From contig CAVZSF010000002.1 in assembly GCA_963777895.1 (NCBI GenBank), positions 62,001 to 126,000 on the forward strand: a DNA stretch of 64,000 nt, in the 5' to 3' direction. The notes below the pieces were generated by a model. That model was not told the origin of the DNA and made no database searches. It saw only the letters and a list, made by a program, of their open reading frames with translations. The translations under genes were made by a program, and so were the position numbers. Source of the stretch: UBA2241 sp963777895 (GTDB lineage Bacteria; Actinomycetota; Thermoleophilia; UBA2241). Positions 9,076-17,122 of this stretch are shown here, piece by piece. The stretch's first letter is position 1. Every line of letters begins with the position of its first letter.

Positions 9076-9299
9076 CATGGTAGCCGAATTGCTCCTGCGT
9101 GAACGCCTGACCGACCGGGACCTGGAGCTGCTGGCGCAGGTGGCGGCCGGCCCGGACCTTCGGCTTCGCGCCTGTGCTCGCGTACGTCGTGGAGCACTTT
9201 CGGCACGCCCGCATGGTGCTCAACTTCCTCACCGACCGCTACCTGTTCCAGGAACGCGAGCGCTGGTTCCCGCTGGGGTCGTGTAGCTCAGGAAGTTGA
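9076..9299 (+). pseudogene. Remnant of an unrecognised gene
   Basis: Two frames together give a coherent protein-like text: MVAELLLRERLTDRDLELLA, then, after a shift near 9155, FGFAPVLAYVVEHFRHARMV followed by LNFLTDRYLFQERERWFPLG and a stop. I do not recognise the family. It could also be a small divergent gene with one base error. No clear ribosome site is seen before ATG 9076, which lies antisense to the methyltransferase leader. Confidence 0.3.
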
Positions 9300-9344
9300 A
9301 TAGCGGGACACGCTATTCAAGGAAGGTGTGCAGGACTTGAATAG
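9296..9344. promoter_or_regulatory. Perfect 10-bp dyad TTGAATAGCG with an extra half-site
   Basis: TTGAATAGCG (9296-9305), GGACA, then CGCTATTCAA (9311-9320), a perfect inverted repeat. A third copy of TTGAATAG lies at 9337-9344, 41 bases after the first. This is an operator-like layout rather than a terminator: no GC-rich stem and no T-run. The gene it served is not apparent. Flanks are two gene remnants, so it may be the leftover promoter region of a lost cassette. Confidence 0.5.
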
Positions 9345-9366
9345 GACTCGGCGCCTCAGCAGAGGC

Positions 9367-9675
9367 CTAGGACGTCAACGCCTCCACCAGCTTCACCATC
9401 GCCCACGTGTCGCGCTTGCAGTAGGCGAGCAGGTGGCGGCGGATCTCGTCGTGCCGCTCCTTCGAGGTGCGCGGGTCGATCGCCTCCTCGTAGACGAGGC
9501 TGCGCCTCGGTGCCCTCGTGGACCTCGTCAAGGTCGCCGTAGCCGAGCTCGGGACGACGGTGGGGAGGACCTCCTTGAGCGACCACGAGCCGCGCATGGC
9601 GGGGTGGTAGTAGTGGCGCTTGACGATTGCCGTGAGGTCGACGGCGCGGGCGATGAGGACCTTGAGCTGCAGCGC
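9367..9675 (-). pseudogene. C-terminal remnant of a DUF2779 protein
   Basis: Only the last 100 or so residues of a much larger protein (family length over 400) remain: IVKRHYYHPAMRGSWSLKEV, then LPTVVPELGYGDLDEVHEGT across two frame slips near 9545 and 9505, then EEAIDPRTSKERHDEIRRHL and LAYCKRDTWAMVKLVEAL. That is the conserved C-terminus of DUF2779, an exonuclease-like domain. The 5' part is missing and the HEPN gene stop abuts it directly at 9676. Its last 51 bases occur again at 10901-10951. Confidence 0.7.
9377..9427. repeat. 51-bp direct repeat, copy 1
   Basis: Identical to 10901-10951 apart from one base (T versus C at the CGCTTGCAG/CGCTCGCAG position). Encodes the DUF2779 tail YCKRDTWAMVKLVEA on the minus strand. 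The two copies bracket the MNT/HEPN cassette. Confidence 0.85.
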
Positions 9676-10137
9676 CTACCGCTGCGTGAGCTCCGGGTGC
9701 TCCGTCGCGAGCCAGGCCGCCACGTCCTCGCGCAGTTCTCGAGCGGCCGAACACAACGCGTCTACCTCCGCTAGCGACACCGCTCCGACCCGCTCGTAGT
9801 CGGCTGCATTGCGCTTGCGCCGGCAAGCGTCCAAGTATGTGGCGCGTCGCCGTTCGGCGTCGCCCTTCAGCTCGGGGAGCAGCCCAATCGTCAGGCGATG
9901 GTGCCCGGGCACGTGTCCTACACGATAGCCGGACGCCGCGACGACGACCGTGGCCAGGGTCAGCGCCGCGCCATATGCCGAGGCGAAGCGCCCGTCGGGA
10001 GAGACCTCCGTCACCTCCCCGTCGGCGAGCTGCCGGTCGGCGAGTTCGAGCAGCTCGACGATCTCACGAGGCGATGGCTGGTGGCGCTTAAGTTGACCCG
10101 AGGCCAGTAGCTCGGGGATGGAGGGGAAGCTACTCAC
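9676..10137 (-). CDS. HEPN-domain partner of the MNT protein
   Basis: A 153-residue all-helical HEPN protein, in this class usually the toxin RNase of an MNT/HEPN pair. Visible segments are PSPREIVELLELADRQLADG, SAYGAALTLATVVVAASGYR, and a late RRKRNAADYERVGAVSLAEV, the RKRN-xxxY pattern of SAV_6107-like HEPN proteins, in place of the RX4-6HXY motif. GTG 10137 starts eight bases inside the end of the MNT gene. Its 3' end is fused directly to the DUF2779 remnant, so its last residues may be foreign. Confidence 0.75.
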   Translation of the reverse strand: MSSFPSIPELLASGQLKRHQPSPREIVELLELADRQLADGEVTEVSPDGRFASAYGAALTLATVVVAASGYRVGHVPGHHRLTIGLLPELKGDAERRRATYLDACRRKRNAADYERVGAVSLAEVDALCSAARELREDVAAWLATEHPELTQR

Positions 10138-10756
10138 GAGGCGTCGCGGTACCGGCCACCAGATCGTCCAGCGACTGCTGATCGCCCACCAGCCAGATCT
10201 TCGGACCAACCAGGACGGTGCTCAGGAAGTGCTGTCCCTCCGCCACTCTCGTGCGCAGTTCCGAGGCGGCGTAGACGACAGGATTGACCTCTCGCCCCAC
10301 CTTGTCCCCGGCCTCTGCGAGCAGCGTTGCCAGCCGGGCAGGGTCGGCGTCCGTCACGACGAGCACATCGATATCGCTGGCAGCCGTCGCGCGTCCCTCG
10401 GCCACCGAACCGAAGACAAACGCAAGCTGGATGTCGTTCAGAAGTGGTTCGACGGCGTCACGCAGCACATCGGCCACACCGACTGTCTTGACGAGCACGC
10501 GCTGCAGGTCGGCGAACGCCGGGTGGTCGGCGGCCGCCTGGTAATACACGCGGTTGCCCCGGCGTCTGCGCCGGATCAATCCGGCGTCCTCGAGGCGCCG
10601 CAGATCTCGCTGGACCTGCAGAAGCCGTGAGCCGGTGTGCGTGACGAGTTCGCGCTGGTAGAAGTCCTGGTCGGGCTGGAGCAGGAAGACACGCAGCAAC
10701 GCGACCAGTGTGGGCGAAGCGAAGATGCCGGCGAATCCGTGATCGGTGGGAGCCAT
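10130..10756 (-). CDS. MNT antitoxin: winged-helix plus nucleotidyltransferase fusion
   Basis: A 208-residue protein with two parts. Residues 1-85 form an ArsR-like winged helix (LLRVFLLQPDQDFYQRELVT, LLQVQRDLRRLEDAGLIRRR). Residues 95-190 form a minimal nucleotidyltransferase with the signature VFGSVAEGRATAASDIDVLV (GS, then DxD). In MNT/HEPN modules the MNT enzyme AMPylates the HEPN toxin to silence it. The fused DNA-binding domain suggests self-regulation through the large dyad covering the start codon. ATG 10756 follows that dyad. The gene overlaps the HEPN gene by eight bases. Confidence 0.85.
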   Translation of the reverse strand: MAPTDHGFAGIFASPTLVALLRVFLLQPDQDFYQRELVTHTGSRLLQVQRDLRRLEDAGLIRRRRRGNRVYYQAAADHPAFADLQRVLVKTVGVADVLRDAVEPLLNDIQLAFVFGSVAEGRATAASDIDVLVVTDADPARLATLLAEAGDKVGREVNPVVYAASELRTRVAEGQHFLSTVLVGPKIWLVGDQQSLDDLVAGTATPRE

Positions 10757-10800
10757 ATGACTACAATCCTTAGTCGATTGACTAATAACTGTAGTCATAT
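10755..10800 (-). promoter_or_regulatory. Nested operator dyads of the MNT/HEPN operon
   Basis: Two perfect inverted repeats share one centre (10777.5): outer arms ATATGACTACA (10755-10765) and TGTAGTCATAT (10790-10800), inner arms TTAGTC (10770-10775) and GACTAA (10780-10785). This gives four copies of a GACTA half-site over 46 bases, ending on the ATG. Probably bound by two dimers of the winged-helix MNT protein. Confidence 0.75.
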
Positions 10801-10900
10801 CGGCAGCGGATGCAAGAGCTGGAGGCATGGAACCACTCAACGCGTGAGTCCGTTCGAGGGCAAGGGTGACTGGTGCTGCGGGGAGGTGGACCTTACCTCG

Positions 10901-10951
10901 AACGCCTCCACCAGCTTCACCATCGCCCACGTGTCGCGCTCGCAGTAGGCG
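10901..10951. repeat. 51-bp direct repeat, copy 2
   Basis: Second copy of the DUF2779 tail (minus-strand YCERDTWAMVKLVEAF), with no more of the gene attached. Together with 9377-9427 it frames the MNT/HEPN cassette. Confidence 0.85.
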
Positions 10952-10986
10952 TCTACGTCTAGCCTCTTGACCGGGTGGGCAGGATA

Positions 10987-11002
10987 GGTATCAAATGATA
11001 CC
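10987..11002 (+). promoter_or_regulatory. Operator palindrome before the MqsR-like toxin gene
   Basis: GGTATCA, AA, TGATACC: a perfect 16-base dyad directly abutting ATG 11003. TTGACC (10967-10972) lies 16 bases before TATCAA (10989-10994), so the dyad covers the likely -10. No ribosome site fits, so the message may be leaderless. The MqsA-like antitoxin would be the expected repressor. Confidence 0.6.
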
Positions 11003-11368
11003 ATGCCAACACCACCAAAGCGCTGGCCGCTCAAAGACCGCAAGATCGTCAAGAGTCTGCGCAGGCTCGCCGGCGAGTCAGACAAGGTGCACGCCACGAC
11101 GCGCTCCATGCGCGACTTGGCGGCGCTTCGGATCACTATCGCCGGCGTCTGCCAGGCCATGTGCGATTGGATCGACGCCGGCGAGCAGATCATGGTCACA
11201 ATCACTCGCTACGACGAGGAGCACGTCGGTGAGCCGGCCTATGAGCTCTACCCCGTCATCGACGACACCGACATGTTCATCAAAGTGACAATCTGCGAGC
11301 GGGGGAGCGACCGGGAGTTGCTCCTCGTCATCTCCGCCCATCGTCAAGAAGGAGGCCAACGCCGATGA
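11003..11368 (+). CDS. MqsR-like toxin
   Basis: A 121-residue protein, larger than classical MqsR (about 98). The order of elements agrees: a basic N-terminal helix (KDRKIVKSLRRLAGES), the ATTRSMRDLAALRITIAGVC segment, then strands ending PAYELYPVIDDTDMFIKVTI and LLLVISAH. MqsR is a RelE-fold RNase that cuts at GCU. I infer the same role from gene order, since the next gene is an unmistakable MqsA-type protein. The two overlap by four bases (ATGA). Sequence identity to MqsR itself looks weak, so it may be a separate toxin family. Confidence 0.65.
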   Translation: MPTPPKRWPLKDRKIVKSLRRLAGESDKVHATTRSMRDLAALRITIAGVCQAMCDWIDAGEQIMVTITRYDEEHVGEPAYELYPVIDDTDMFIKVTICERGSDRELLLVISAHRQEGGQRR

Positions 11369-11931
11369 CCGCTGCGCGCTGCGCAATCTGTGGCAACGAC
11401 GAACTGGTCGAGAAGCACGGTACCTTCGTGTTCGGGTGGCCGCCCGGCTTCGTCGAGGCGACGTCGCAGTTCCCCGACGCAACGTGGTCGGAGTGCCCGT
11501 GTTGCGACGAGCAGATGCTGCCCCCCGAGCTGATCGCGCGCATAGAGGCCGAGCGCTACCGGCTTGAAGGCCTGCTCAGCCCAACCGAAGTGCGGAAGGC
11601 ACGCACCAGAGTCGGGCTCTCCCAACTCGAGATGGCGCGCCTGCTCGGGGTCGGCGACAAGACGTACACCCGCTGGGAACTGGGTCTGTCGGCGCAGACG
11701 AAGTCGATGGACAACCTGATCCGCCTCGCCGACCAGCACCCAGAGGTGCTGCTCGAGATCGAGGCAAGGCGCAATCCAGTGCGCCGGGATGAGGTCGCGG
11801 CCTATGTGAGCAACCTGCATGTCACGAAGGCATCCGCCGCACCGGCTCTCGCGGCGCACGGCGGCGAACTCGACTCGGAGACGGCGTCGCGTGTGCGCGA
11901 GCGCCTGCGCGAGCTAGCGGGTAAGGAGTAG
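11365..11931 (+). CDS. MqsA-like antitoxin: YgiT zinc finger plus XRE domain
   Basis: 188 residues. The N-terminal YgiT-type zinc finger has CAICGND at residues 6-9 and CPCCDEQ near 46-49, two CxxC pairs. The XRE helix-turn-helix spans about residues 72-125 (LSPTEVRKARTRVGLSQLEM, ARLLGVGDKTYTRWELGLSA). A 60-residue C-terminal tail ends in LRELAGKE. In MqsA the zinc domain holds the toxin and the XRE domain represses the operon. The usual length is about 130, so the tail is extra. It may be the segment that the ImmA/IrrE peptidase encoded next recognises. Confidence 0.85.
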   Translation: MTAARCAICGNDELVEKHGTFVFGWPPGFVEATSQFPDATWSECPCCDEQMLPPELIARIEAERYRLEGLLSPTEVRKARTRVGLSQLEMARLLGVGDKTYTRWELGLSAQTKSMDNLIRLADQHPEVLLEIEARRNPVRRDEVAAYVSNLHVTKASAAPALAAHGGELDSETASRVRERLRELAGKE

Positions 11932-11944
11932 GGGCCGGTCAGCG

Positions 11945-12766
11945 ATGACGCCGCAGCGCACGACCGTCCTCGCACCCTCACCCAGCGAGCTGGTGGAGCA
12001 CCTGTTGGCCGAGACCGGGCAGAGCGAGCCGGGGCCGGCCCAGGTCGAGCCGCTGCTCGATCTGCTGAGGCTCAGCACGGTGTCCATCGACTTCGGTGCA
12101 GAGCTGCCCGAGGCGCGGACCACCTCTGGAGAACCCGTCCGCGCCCTCCTCGACTACCAAGAGCGCCTGATCGCGATCGACGCCGCTCTGAGCTCGAAAC
12201 GCAGTCGCTTCAGCTCACTCCACGAGATCGGCCACTACGTGCTGCCCGAGCACACCGGGCAGATCGTCATGTGCGGCGACCACGACCTCGGCTATCGTGC
12301 CGTGCACGCGCAGGAGCGAGAGGCCAACGCCTTCGCCGCCGATCTGCAGTTCAAGGGCCGCCTCTTCAAACTCGAGACGGCAGCCCTGCCCATCTCCGCC
12401 GTCACTGTGAGAGACATCGCCGAGGTCTTCGACGCCTCCTTCGAATCGAGCGCGCGACACCTGGTGGAGACGAGCCTGAAGACGTGCCTTCTTGCTGTCT
12501 ACGAGCAGACGGGCGAGAGCGACACCGAGACGCGCTCGACCTCCGTGCGATACAGCATCGCCTCGCCGAGCTTCGAGCAGCAGTACGGCGCGCGACTCAA
12601 CGACGACGACAACGACCGCGTGGCAGCGGTGTGGACCACGGGGCGCGACATCGCCGACAGCATCGCGGACAACATTGACGTGGAGACGGCCGACGGCGCG
12701 ACCACGAGCTTCCGCGCCGAGTACTTCTTCAACGGCTACAACGCGTTCTGCCTGCTGTCTCGCTAG
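11945..12766 (+). CDS. ImmA/IrrE-family metallopeptidase
   Basis: 273 residues with the zinc peptidase motif HEIGHYVLPEH (HExxH) around residue 94, a downstream QEREANAFAADL (the third ligand, E, in the ImmA/IrrE pattern), and a C-terminal half I do not recognise (SVRYSIASPSFEQQYGARLN). ImmA/IrrE peptidases typically cleave an XRE repressor encoded beside them. Here it lies 13 bases after an XRE-containing MqsA-like antitoxin, which makes that antitoxin the obvious candidate substrate. GGGGCCGG lies upstream of ATG 11945. Confidence 0.85.
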   Translation: MTPQRTTVLAPSPSELVEHLLAETGQSEPGPAQVEPLLDLLRLSTVSIDFGAELPEARTTSGEPVRALLDYQERLIAIDAALSSKRSRFSSLHEIGHYVLPEHTGQIVMCGDHDLGYRAVHAQEREANAFAADLQFKGRLFKLETAALPISAVTVRDIAEVFDASFESSARHLVETSLKTCLLAVYEQTGESDTETRSTSVRYSIASPSFEQQYGARLNDDDNDRVAAVWTTGRDIADSIADNIDVETADGATTSFRAEYFFNGYNAFCLLSR

Positions 12767-12824
12767 CCCCGGAGCTTGAAGGCCTCTGTGCCAGCGATCA
12801 AGACATCCTGCGTCGGAACGACGA

Positions 12825-13887
12825 TCACGAGCCTGCCTCATCGACCGGACCGCGCTCCCGGACCGCGTCGCGCGCGTCGCGCACATAGCCGACCACGCGC
12901 GCGATCTCCGCCCCGCTGAACTCGTGGTCGACGGCGCACTTCAGGTTGGCCCCCGAGGGCCGCCACAGCGGGTCCTGCCGCAGGCGCTCGTCGAGCTCCC
13001 CGACCAGCTGTCCGCCGTCGCGCACCTTGTCTCGAATCGTCGAGGTGTCTGAGTACAAGCCGTGGTGAGTCTTTGAAAACCAGACGCCCGGCACGTAGCA
13101 GTAGAGCAAGATGACGCGGTTGCCGCCGACATCGACGTTCAGCGAGAAGGCCTTGGCGCTCCACTTCACGTAGAGGCCGCTCTCGCCGTCCAGGGCGAGC
13201 AGCGCCCGAAGAACGGGACCGGCGATGCCGGCTGAGGCGAGGAGCTTCTGCTCGTCCAGCCAGTCGCCGCTTGCTGCCGTGGTGACCGATACGCGCAGCG
13301 GCTCACGGCCGACGACGATGTCGGTGGTGAGCAGCTGCTCTTTGCTTCTCGTCTCGAAGTAGGTGAACTCGACGCAGGTGACCGACAGACCCTTCTGGCG
13401 CAGATAGGAGGCGGTCTGGCGGATCTGCGGCGTGACGTCGTGGCCGACGATCACCAGCCGCTGCTCCTTGTTGAACGAGACGGCCTCGTCCTCACCAAGC
13501 CCGAAGTACTCGCGGTGGGCCTCGCTCAAGCTCATGCCCTCGTCGCCGGAGTAGCTGCGAAAGAGCCCGTCGAGGGTCTCGTAGTCGAGCGCTGCGGCGA
13601 AGGAGGCGTACTCGAGCACCTGGGCCAGGGTCGTGCGCGGCGTCTCGTCGCGCTTGAGCTCGATGACCACCACATCACCGGCGCGGTCGAGACCGAGCAG
13701 GTCGATGTAGGTGCCGAAGATTCGTGGTGACCTCGCGCCCGATGATCTGCACGGCGCTGTCGTCGAGGATGGCGTCGGGATTGGCAGCCAGCCATGACTG
13801 CAGGGTGGCTTCGAGGTTCTCCAGGGTGAAGTCCTGCTTGGCGTACTCCACGAACATCTGGCCACCTTCAACTCGGTAGACGCGCAC
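12825..13887 (-). CDS. NucS/DUF91-like nuclease; one frameshift
   Basis: About 350 residues. The N-terminus (MFVEYAKQDFTLENLEATLQ) resembles the start of NucS-like endonucleases. The PD-(D/E)XK core reads IDLLGLDRAGDVVVIELKRD and then TLAQVLEYASFAA, giving D and ELK as the metal and catalytic residues. The C-terminal 220 residues hold a domain I cannot name (RLVIVGHDVTPQIRQTASYL; LCAVDHEFSG-like end). One extra base near 13725 breaks the frame between REVTT and IFGTYID. NucS acts in mismatch repair, but the extra domain and the island setting argue for a defence or mobile relative. Confidence 0.7.
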
Positions 13888-14174
13888 CTAGAGTCCCCCT
13901 CTCATCAATCCTGGAGCGTTCGAACGGACCAAGGGAGTCGCGCGCTCGTAGCGCGCGAAGAAGCCGTAGCCGGCGATGGCCTTGTGGGGCGCGCCGAGAC
14001 GGAAGAAGACCACGCAAGTGAGGCGCGAAGCAGGGAATCGTTCGATGCCGGCCTGCGTGCAGAGCTGTCGAGCGTCCGATCCGGCCTTGCCCTTGAAGGC
14101 GCCTCGGCCACCCGTGCGGTGAGATCGCCAGCGGTCTGCGACTGAATGAGCTCGGCCGCCTCTTGAAGCTCCAT
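13888..14174 (-). pseudogene. Fragment of a third PUA-like/HNH gene fused to unrelated sequence
   Basis: The end reads VVFFRLGAPHKAIAGYGFFA then RYERATPLVRSNAPG, matching the N-terminal domain of the two HNH genes downstream (FFFRLGARHKAIAGFGFFVR). Everything after that domain is missing. The front part (MELQEAAELIQSQTAGDLTA, then QLCTQAGIERFPASRLTC in another frame) is not homologous to them, so this is a chimeric leftover of recombination. Confidence 0.55.
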
Positions 14175-14191
14175 GTGACCGCGAGCGGCGG

Positions 14192-14452
14192 TTACGGCTG
14201 CGCGTGCTTGAGGAGCACGTCGCGCGCGATGGTACGCACCGCGGCGGAGTTGCCCGCGGCAACGTCGGCGTCGAGGCCTTGTCTTACGATTTCGACGACC
14301 TCGATGGCACTCAGGTTCTCGACGCGCTCAGTCGCAGCGACGTAGGCCGCCACCTGAGGTGATGCACCGGCCTCGCCCAGGCAACCCTCGTCCTGCATTC
14401 TGGCGCCGTCTGCCCGGACCGCCTCAGCTTCTCGATTGAGATCGATCGCCAT
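14192..14452 (-). CDS. Small hypothetical protein
   Basis: 86 residues, mostly helical and acidic: MAIDLNREAEAVRADGARMQ, then AAYVAATERVENLSAIEVVE and AVRTIARDVLLKHAQP. I do not recognise the family. ATG 14452 is preferred to the upstream ATG because AAGGGGGTGG precedes it. It lies between the HNH fragment and the dGTPase on the same strand, so it may be the tail gene of that operon. Size and charge would suit an antitoxin, but nothing specific shows it. Confidence 0.5.
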   Translation of the reverse strand: MAIDLNREAEAVRADGARMQDEGCLGEAGASPQVAAYVAATERVENLSAIEVVEIVRQGLDADVAAGNSAAVRTIARDVLLKHAQP

Positions 14453-14525
14453 CGAACGCCCACCCCCTTGCATGGTGATTCCTCAAGCTTCGCTTCAATC
14501 CTACCCAACGCTTCCGACAGACGCG

Positions 14526-15756
14526 CTACCTGACATGGTGGCCCATGGCACGGTCGGACGGAACGAAGAGCTCTGCGTAGAGATCGAGAGCGCCGCGATC
14601 GGTGAGGCTCGCCAAGAAGAACGCCACTTCGTGTGCGATGCTGCTACGGTCTGGCGTGCCGTTGATGCGCTGCTGAACATAGGTCGGAAGCAGTCGCGGG
14701 TTGCCGCGCAGCGATTCGAACAGCCTCTCGAGGACATGGTCGGCCTTCGCGTTCTGCCGCGACACGAGGGGGCTCTTGTACACCCGCTCGTAGAGAAAGT
14801 CGCGGATCGCGGTGACTTCGTCGCGCATCCCGGGCGAGAAGTCGATCACGGCTGACTCGCTGTCGCGGGCGACCTCGAGGCTCGGCACACCAGCGCCTCG
14901 CCTTGCCGACTCGTAAAGCACGTCGTACAGCAAGATGGAAATGAGATTGCGGTGCAGAAGGCGAACAGCGACTCGCGCTTCGTCGACACCACGCCAGCCT
15001 CTCGGGTGCGCCGTCTTCATCTGGATCTCGGTCGTCCGCGAGACGCGCTTCCACAGGCTCGACTGCTCGAGCGACTCGTCGCACTCGGATTTCTTGAGCA
15101 GACCCTGCTCGAGGGCATCGTGTAGGTCATGGCTGATGTATGCGACCTCGTCGGCCACGTTACTGGCCTGGGCCTCCAGCGACGGTGCACGATACTCGCC
15201 GAGGTCGGAGCCTGTCCCATGAGTAACCGCCGGATCGTCGAACGCCGTCTTGTGGCGGGCGACTCCTTCGCGGACCGCCCAGGTGAGATCCAGCCCCAAG
15301 AACGCCGGATACTGAGCTTCGATCTCGTCGACGACGCGCAACGAGTGGTGGTTGGAGTCCCAGCCGCCTTGCTCGGCGAGGAGTCGCTTCAGCGTGTCCT
15401 CTCCCTGGTGGCCGAAGGGCGTATGCCCAACGTCGTGAGCTAGGCAGATGGCGTCGGCGAGAGCGCCGTTCAAGGCCGAGACTGGTCGCGGTCGAGCGCC
15501 CGATCTGCGCCGTCTCCACCGAGTGCATGAGCCGGGTGCTGTACAGGTCGCCCTCAGTGACGATCAAGACCTGGGTCTTGTGTTGCAGCCGCCGGAAGTG
15601 CTCGCTGTGGACGATGCGGTCGCGGTCGCGCTCGAAGGCCGGCCGAAGGTCGAGGTCGGGCTCGGTGGTGTGCCGACGATTGGTCCATGGCGGGTCGTCG
15701 GGCGTTCGAAGGTGCGCCAACGAGCCGAGGTACTGCTTCTCTGGTCGATCGGGCAT
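14526..15756 (-). CDS. dGTPase / dNTP triphosphohydrolase; one frameshift
   Basis: About 409 residues of the deoxynucleotide triphosphohydrolase family, which removes triphosphate from dGTP. The HD-domain ligands appear in order: H of MHSVETAQIGRS, HD of CLAHDVGHTPFGHQGED, and D in the SHDLHDALE segment. The start FERDRDRIVHSEHFRRLQHK is the family hallmark. An extra T near 15474 splits it between ATSLGL and NGALADAICLAHDVGH. Homologues adjust dNTP pools, and some protect against phage by starving replication. With nuclease genes on both sides here, a defence role is plausible but inferred. Confidence 0.8.
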
Positions 15757-15841
15757 CAAACTGAGTCTGCTGGAGCTGACGGGACAGCACAAGAGGCCCG
15801 AAGGTGGACATTCAGGCAATCGCCGGGGGGAGTGACCGCGG

Positions 15842-16791
15842 TCACCCTCTGAAGACCGCCTGCGCGTGCCAGTCGAGCAGCTCGCGATCGGGCTGGTCGG
15901 GATGTGTGCGCGGCACAGTAATCGCGCGGCCGGCGAAGCGCTCGTACTCGCGGCCGTTGTGAAAGTCGTCGGCGAGGTCGTGACTGACGCGGAAGCGGTG
16001 GTCCGGTGTGACGGTGACGTAGCCGGTGTCGTAAAGGCGGTGGATGTCGGCGCGCAGGAGCAGCCCGTTGGGCAGCTCGTGCGCGCCGCCGTCCGCGTAC
16101 GGGCGCACGTGCGCGGCCTCGAGCGCCGGCAGCGAGTGCTCCCCCGAGACGGCGCAGGCGCCGTAGGCGCTGGTGACGGCGATGCGGAAGGTGCCCTGGC
16201 CGAGGCGCGGTTGGACGAGCTGCGGGGCGCCGTAGCGGCGGAGCTCGTCTGCGAGTGGCTCCGCCTCCGGCCGCAGCCGCGCCGCACGCTCCAGGCACTC
16301 GGCGAGGATGCGCCGCCCATCGCCGCTCGCGACGTTGATGGTCTTGCCGCCCTGGATGCGCGGGTGCCAGTCGGCGTGGTCGGCGACCCAATCGTCGCGG
16401 GCGAAGAAGACCGGCTGCGAGATCATGATGCAGCCGACCTCGTAGTCCTGGGGACGGGCGAGGAGGGCGCTCCCCGTGCGGCGGCGGATCGCCTCGATGC
16501 GCGTGGCCATCTCGGCGAGGCGTCGGTGCCGTTCAGGTCGCCGAAGGACTCCCAGGCGAGCCGCAAGGGCACACGCTCATAGCGCACGAAGAAGCCGAAG
16601 CCGGCGATCGCCTTGTGGCGCGCGCCGAGACGGAAGAAGAACGGCGCGCCCGGTGGGATCGCCTTGAAGCCGTGCGGCGAGGGCTGCCAGAAGTCGACCT
16701 CGTCCGGCTGCTCAGCGCGGTGAAGGAAGTGCGAGGACCAGCCCAAGTCGGTGTTGGCGACGAAGCCGGCGTTGACCATGGACTTAGCCAT
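15842..16791 (-). CDS. PUA-like/HNH endonuclease, copy 1; one frameshift
   Basis: About 315 residues. The N-terminal 170 look like a PUA-like (EVE/ASCH type) reader: DEVDFWQPSPHGFKAIPPGA, then PFFFRLGARHKAIAGFGFFV and YEVGCIMISQPVFFARDDWV. The C-terminus is an HNH_2 nuclease: AVSGEHSLPALEAAHVRPYA, then NGLLLRADIHRLYDTGYVTV (H, N, H). A break near 16520 separates the first 95 residues from the rest. It has an intact paralogue at 19723-20691. This architecture is known among enzymes thought to cut modified DNA; that role is inference here. Confidence 0.75.
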
Positions 16792-16826
16792 GATGGCTGG
16801 ACTACATCGGACTTGCGCTGAGCCGC

Positions 16827-17084
16827 CTACTTCTTCTTGGCTTTCGCTGGCCGCTGAGAAAGGGCACTGCCAGCAGAACTCTTGGTGGCCTTGGCGGAAC
16901 GTCCGTCCTTGAGCGCCTTCGAAGCGGCAGAGGCCGCCTTCGGCGAGGTCACCTTGGTGGGAGCCTTGGTCTGCGATAGTGCACTGCCCGCGGCCGCTTT
17001 CGAGTTGGGACCAGTGGCGGGGCTCTTGAGCGTCTTGGAGGCCGCTTTCGCTGCCTTCTTGCCAGTGACCTTGTTCTTTGCCAT
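16827..17084 (-). CDS. Small basic Ala/Lys-rich protein with AGSALSQ repeats
   Basis: 85 residues, strongly basic. Two similar halves each end in AGSALSQ (KAAAGSALSQTKAPTK and KSSAGSALSQRPAKAKKK), and KAAKAASKTLKS / KAASAASKALKD are the matching front parts. Short basic proteins with this AGSALSQ signature occur sporadically in bacteria. I know of no assigned function. Composition (Ala, Lys, Ser) resembles histone H1-like tails, so nucleic-acid binding is possible. ATG 17084 has GGAGG six bases upstream, and an alternative start further up lacks support. Confidence 0.7.
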   Translation of the reverse strand: MAKNKVTGKKAAKAASKTLKSPATGPNSKAAAGSALSQTKAPTKVTSPKAASAASKALKDGRSAKATKSSAGSALSQRPAKAKKK

Positions 17085-17122
17085 CACGCCTCCATAGATA
17101 GTGGTCGTCGTCACAGCAGCAT

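Noticed and set aside
9281..9360. tRNA-like text (TGTAGCTCAGGAAG) before the dyad
   Set aside because: No anticodon stem, no GTTCGAATC T-loop and no acceptor pairing; it is the end of a gene remnant followed by the TTGAATAGCG dyad.
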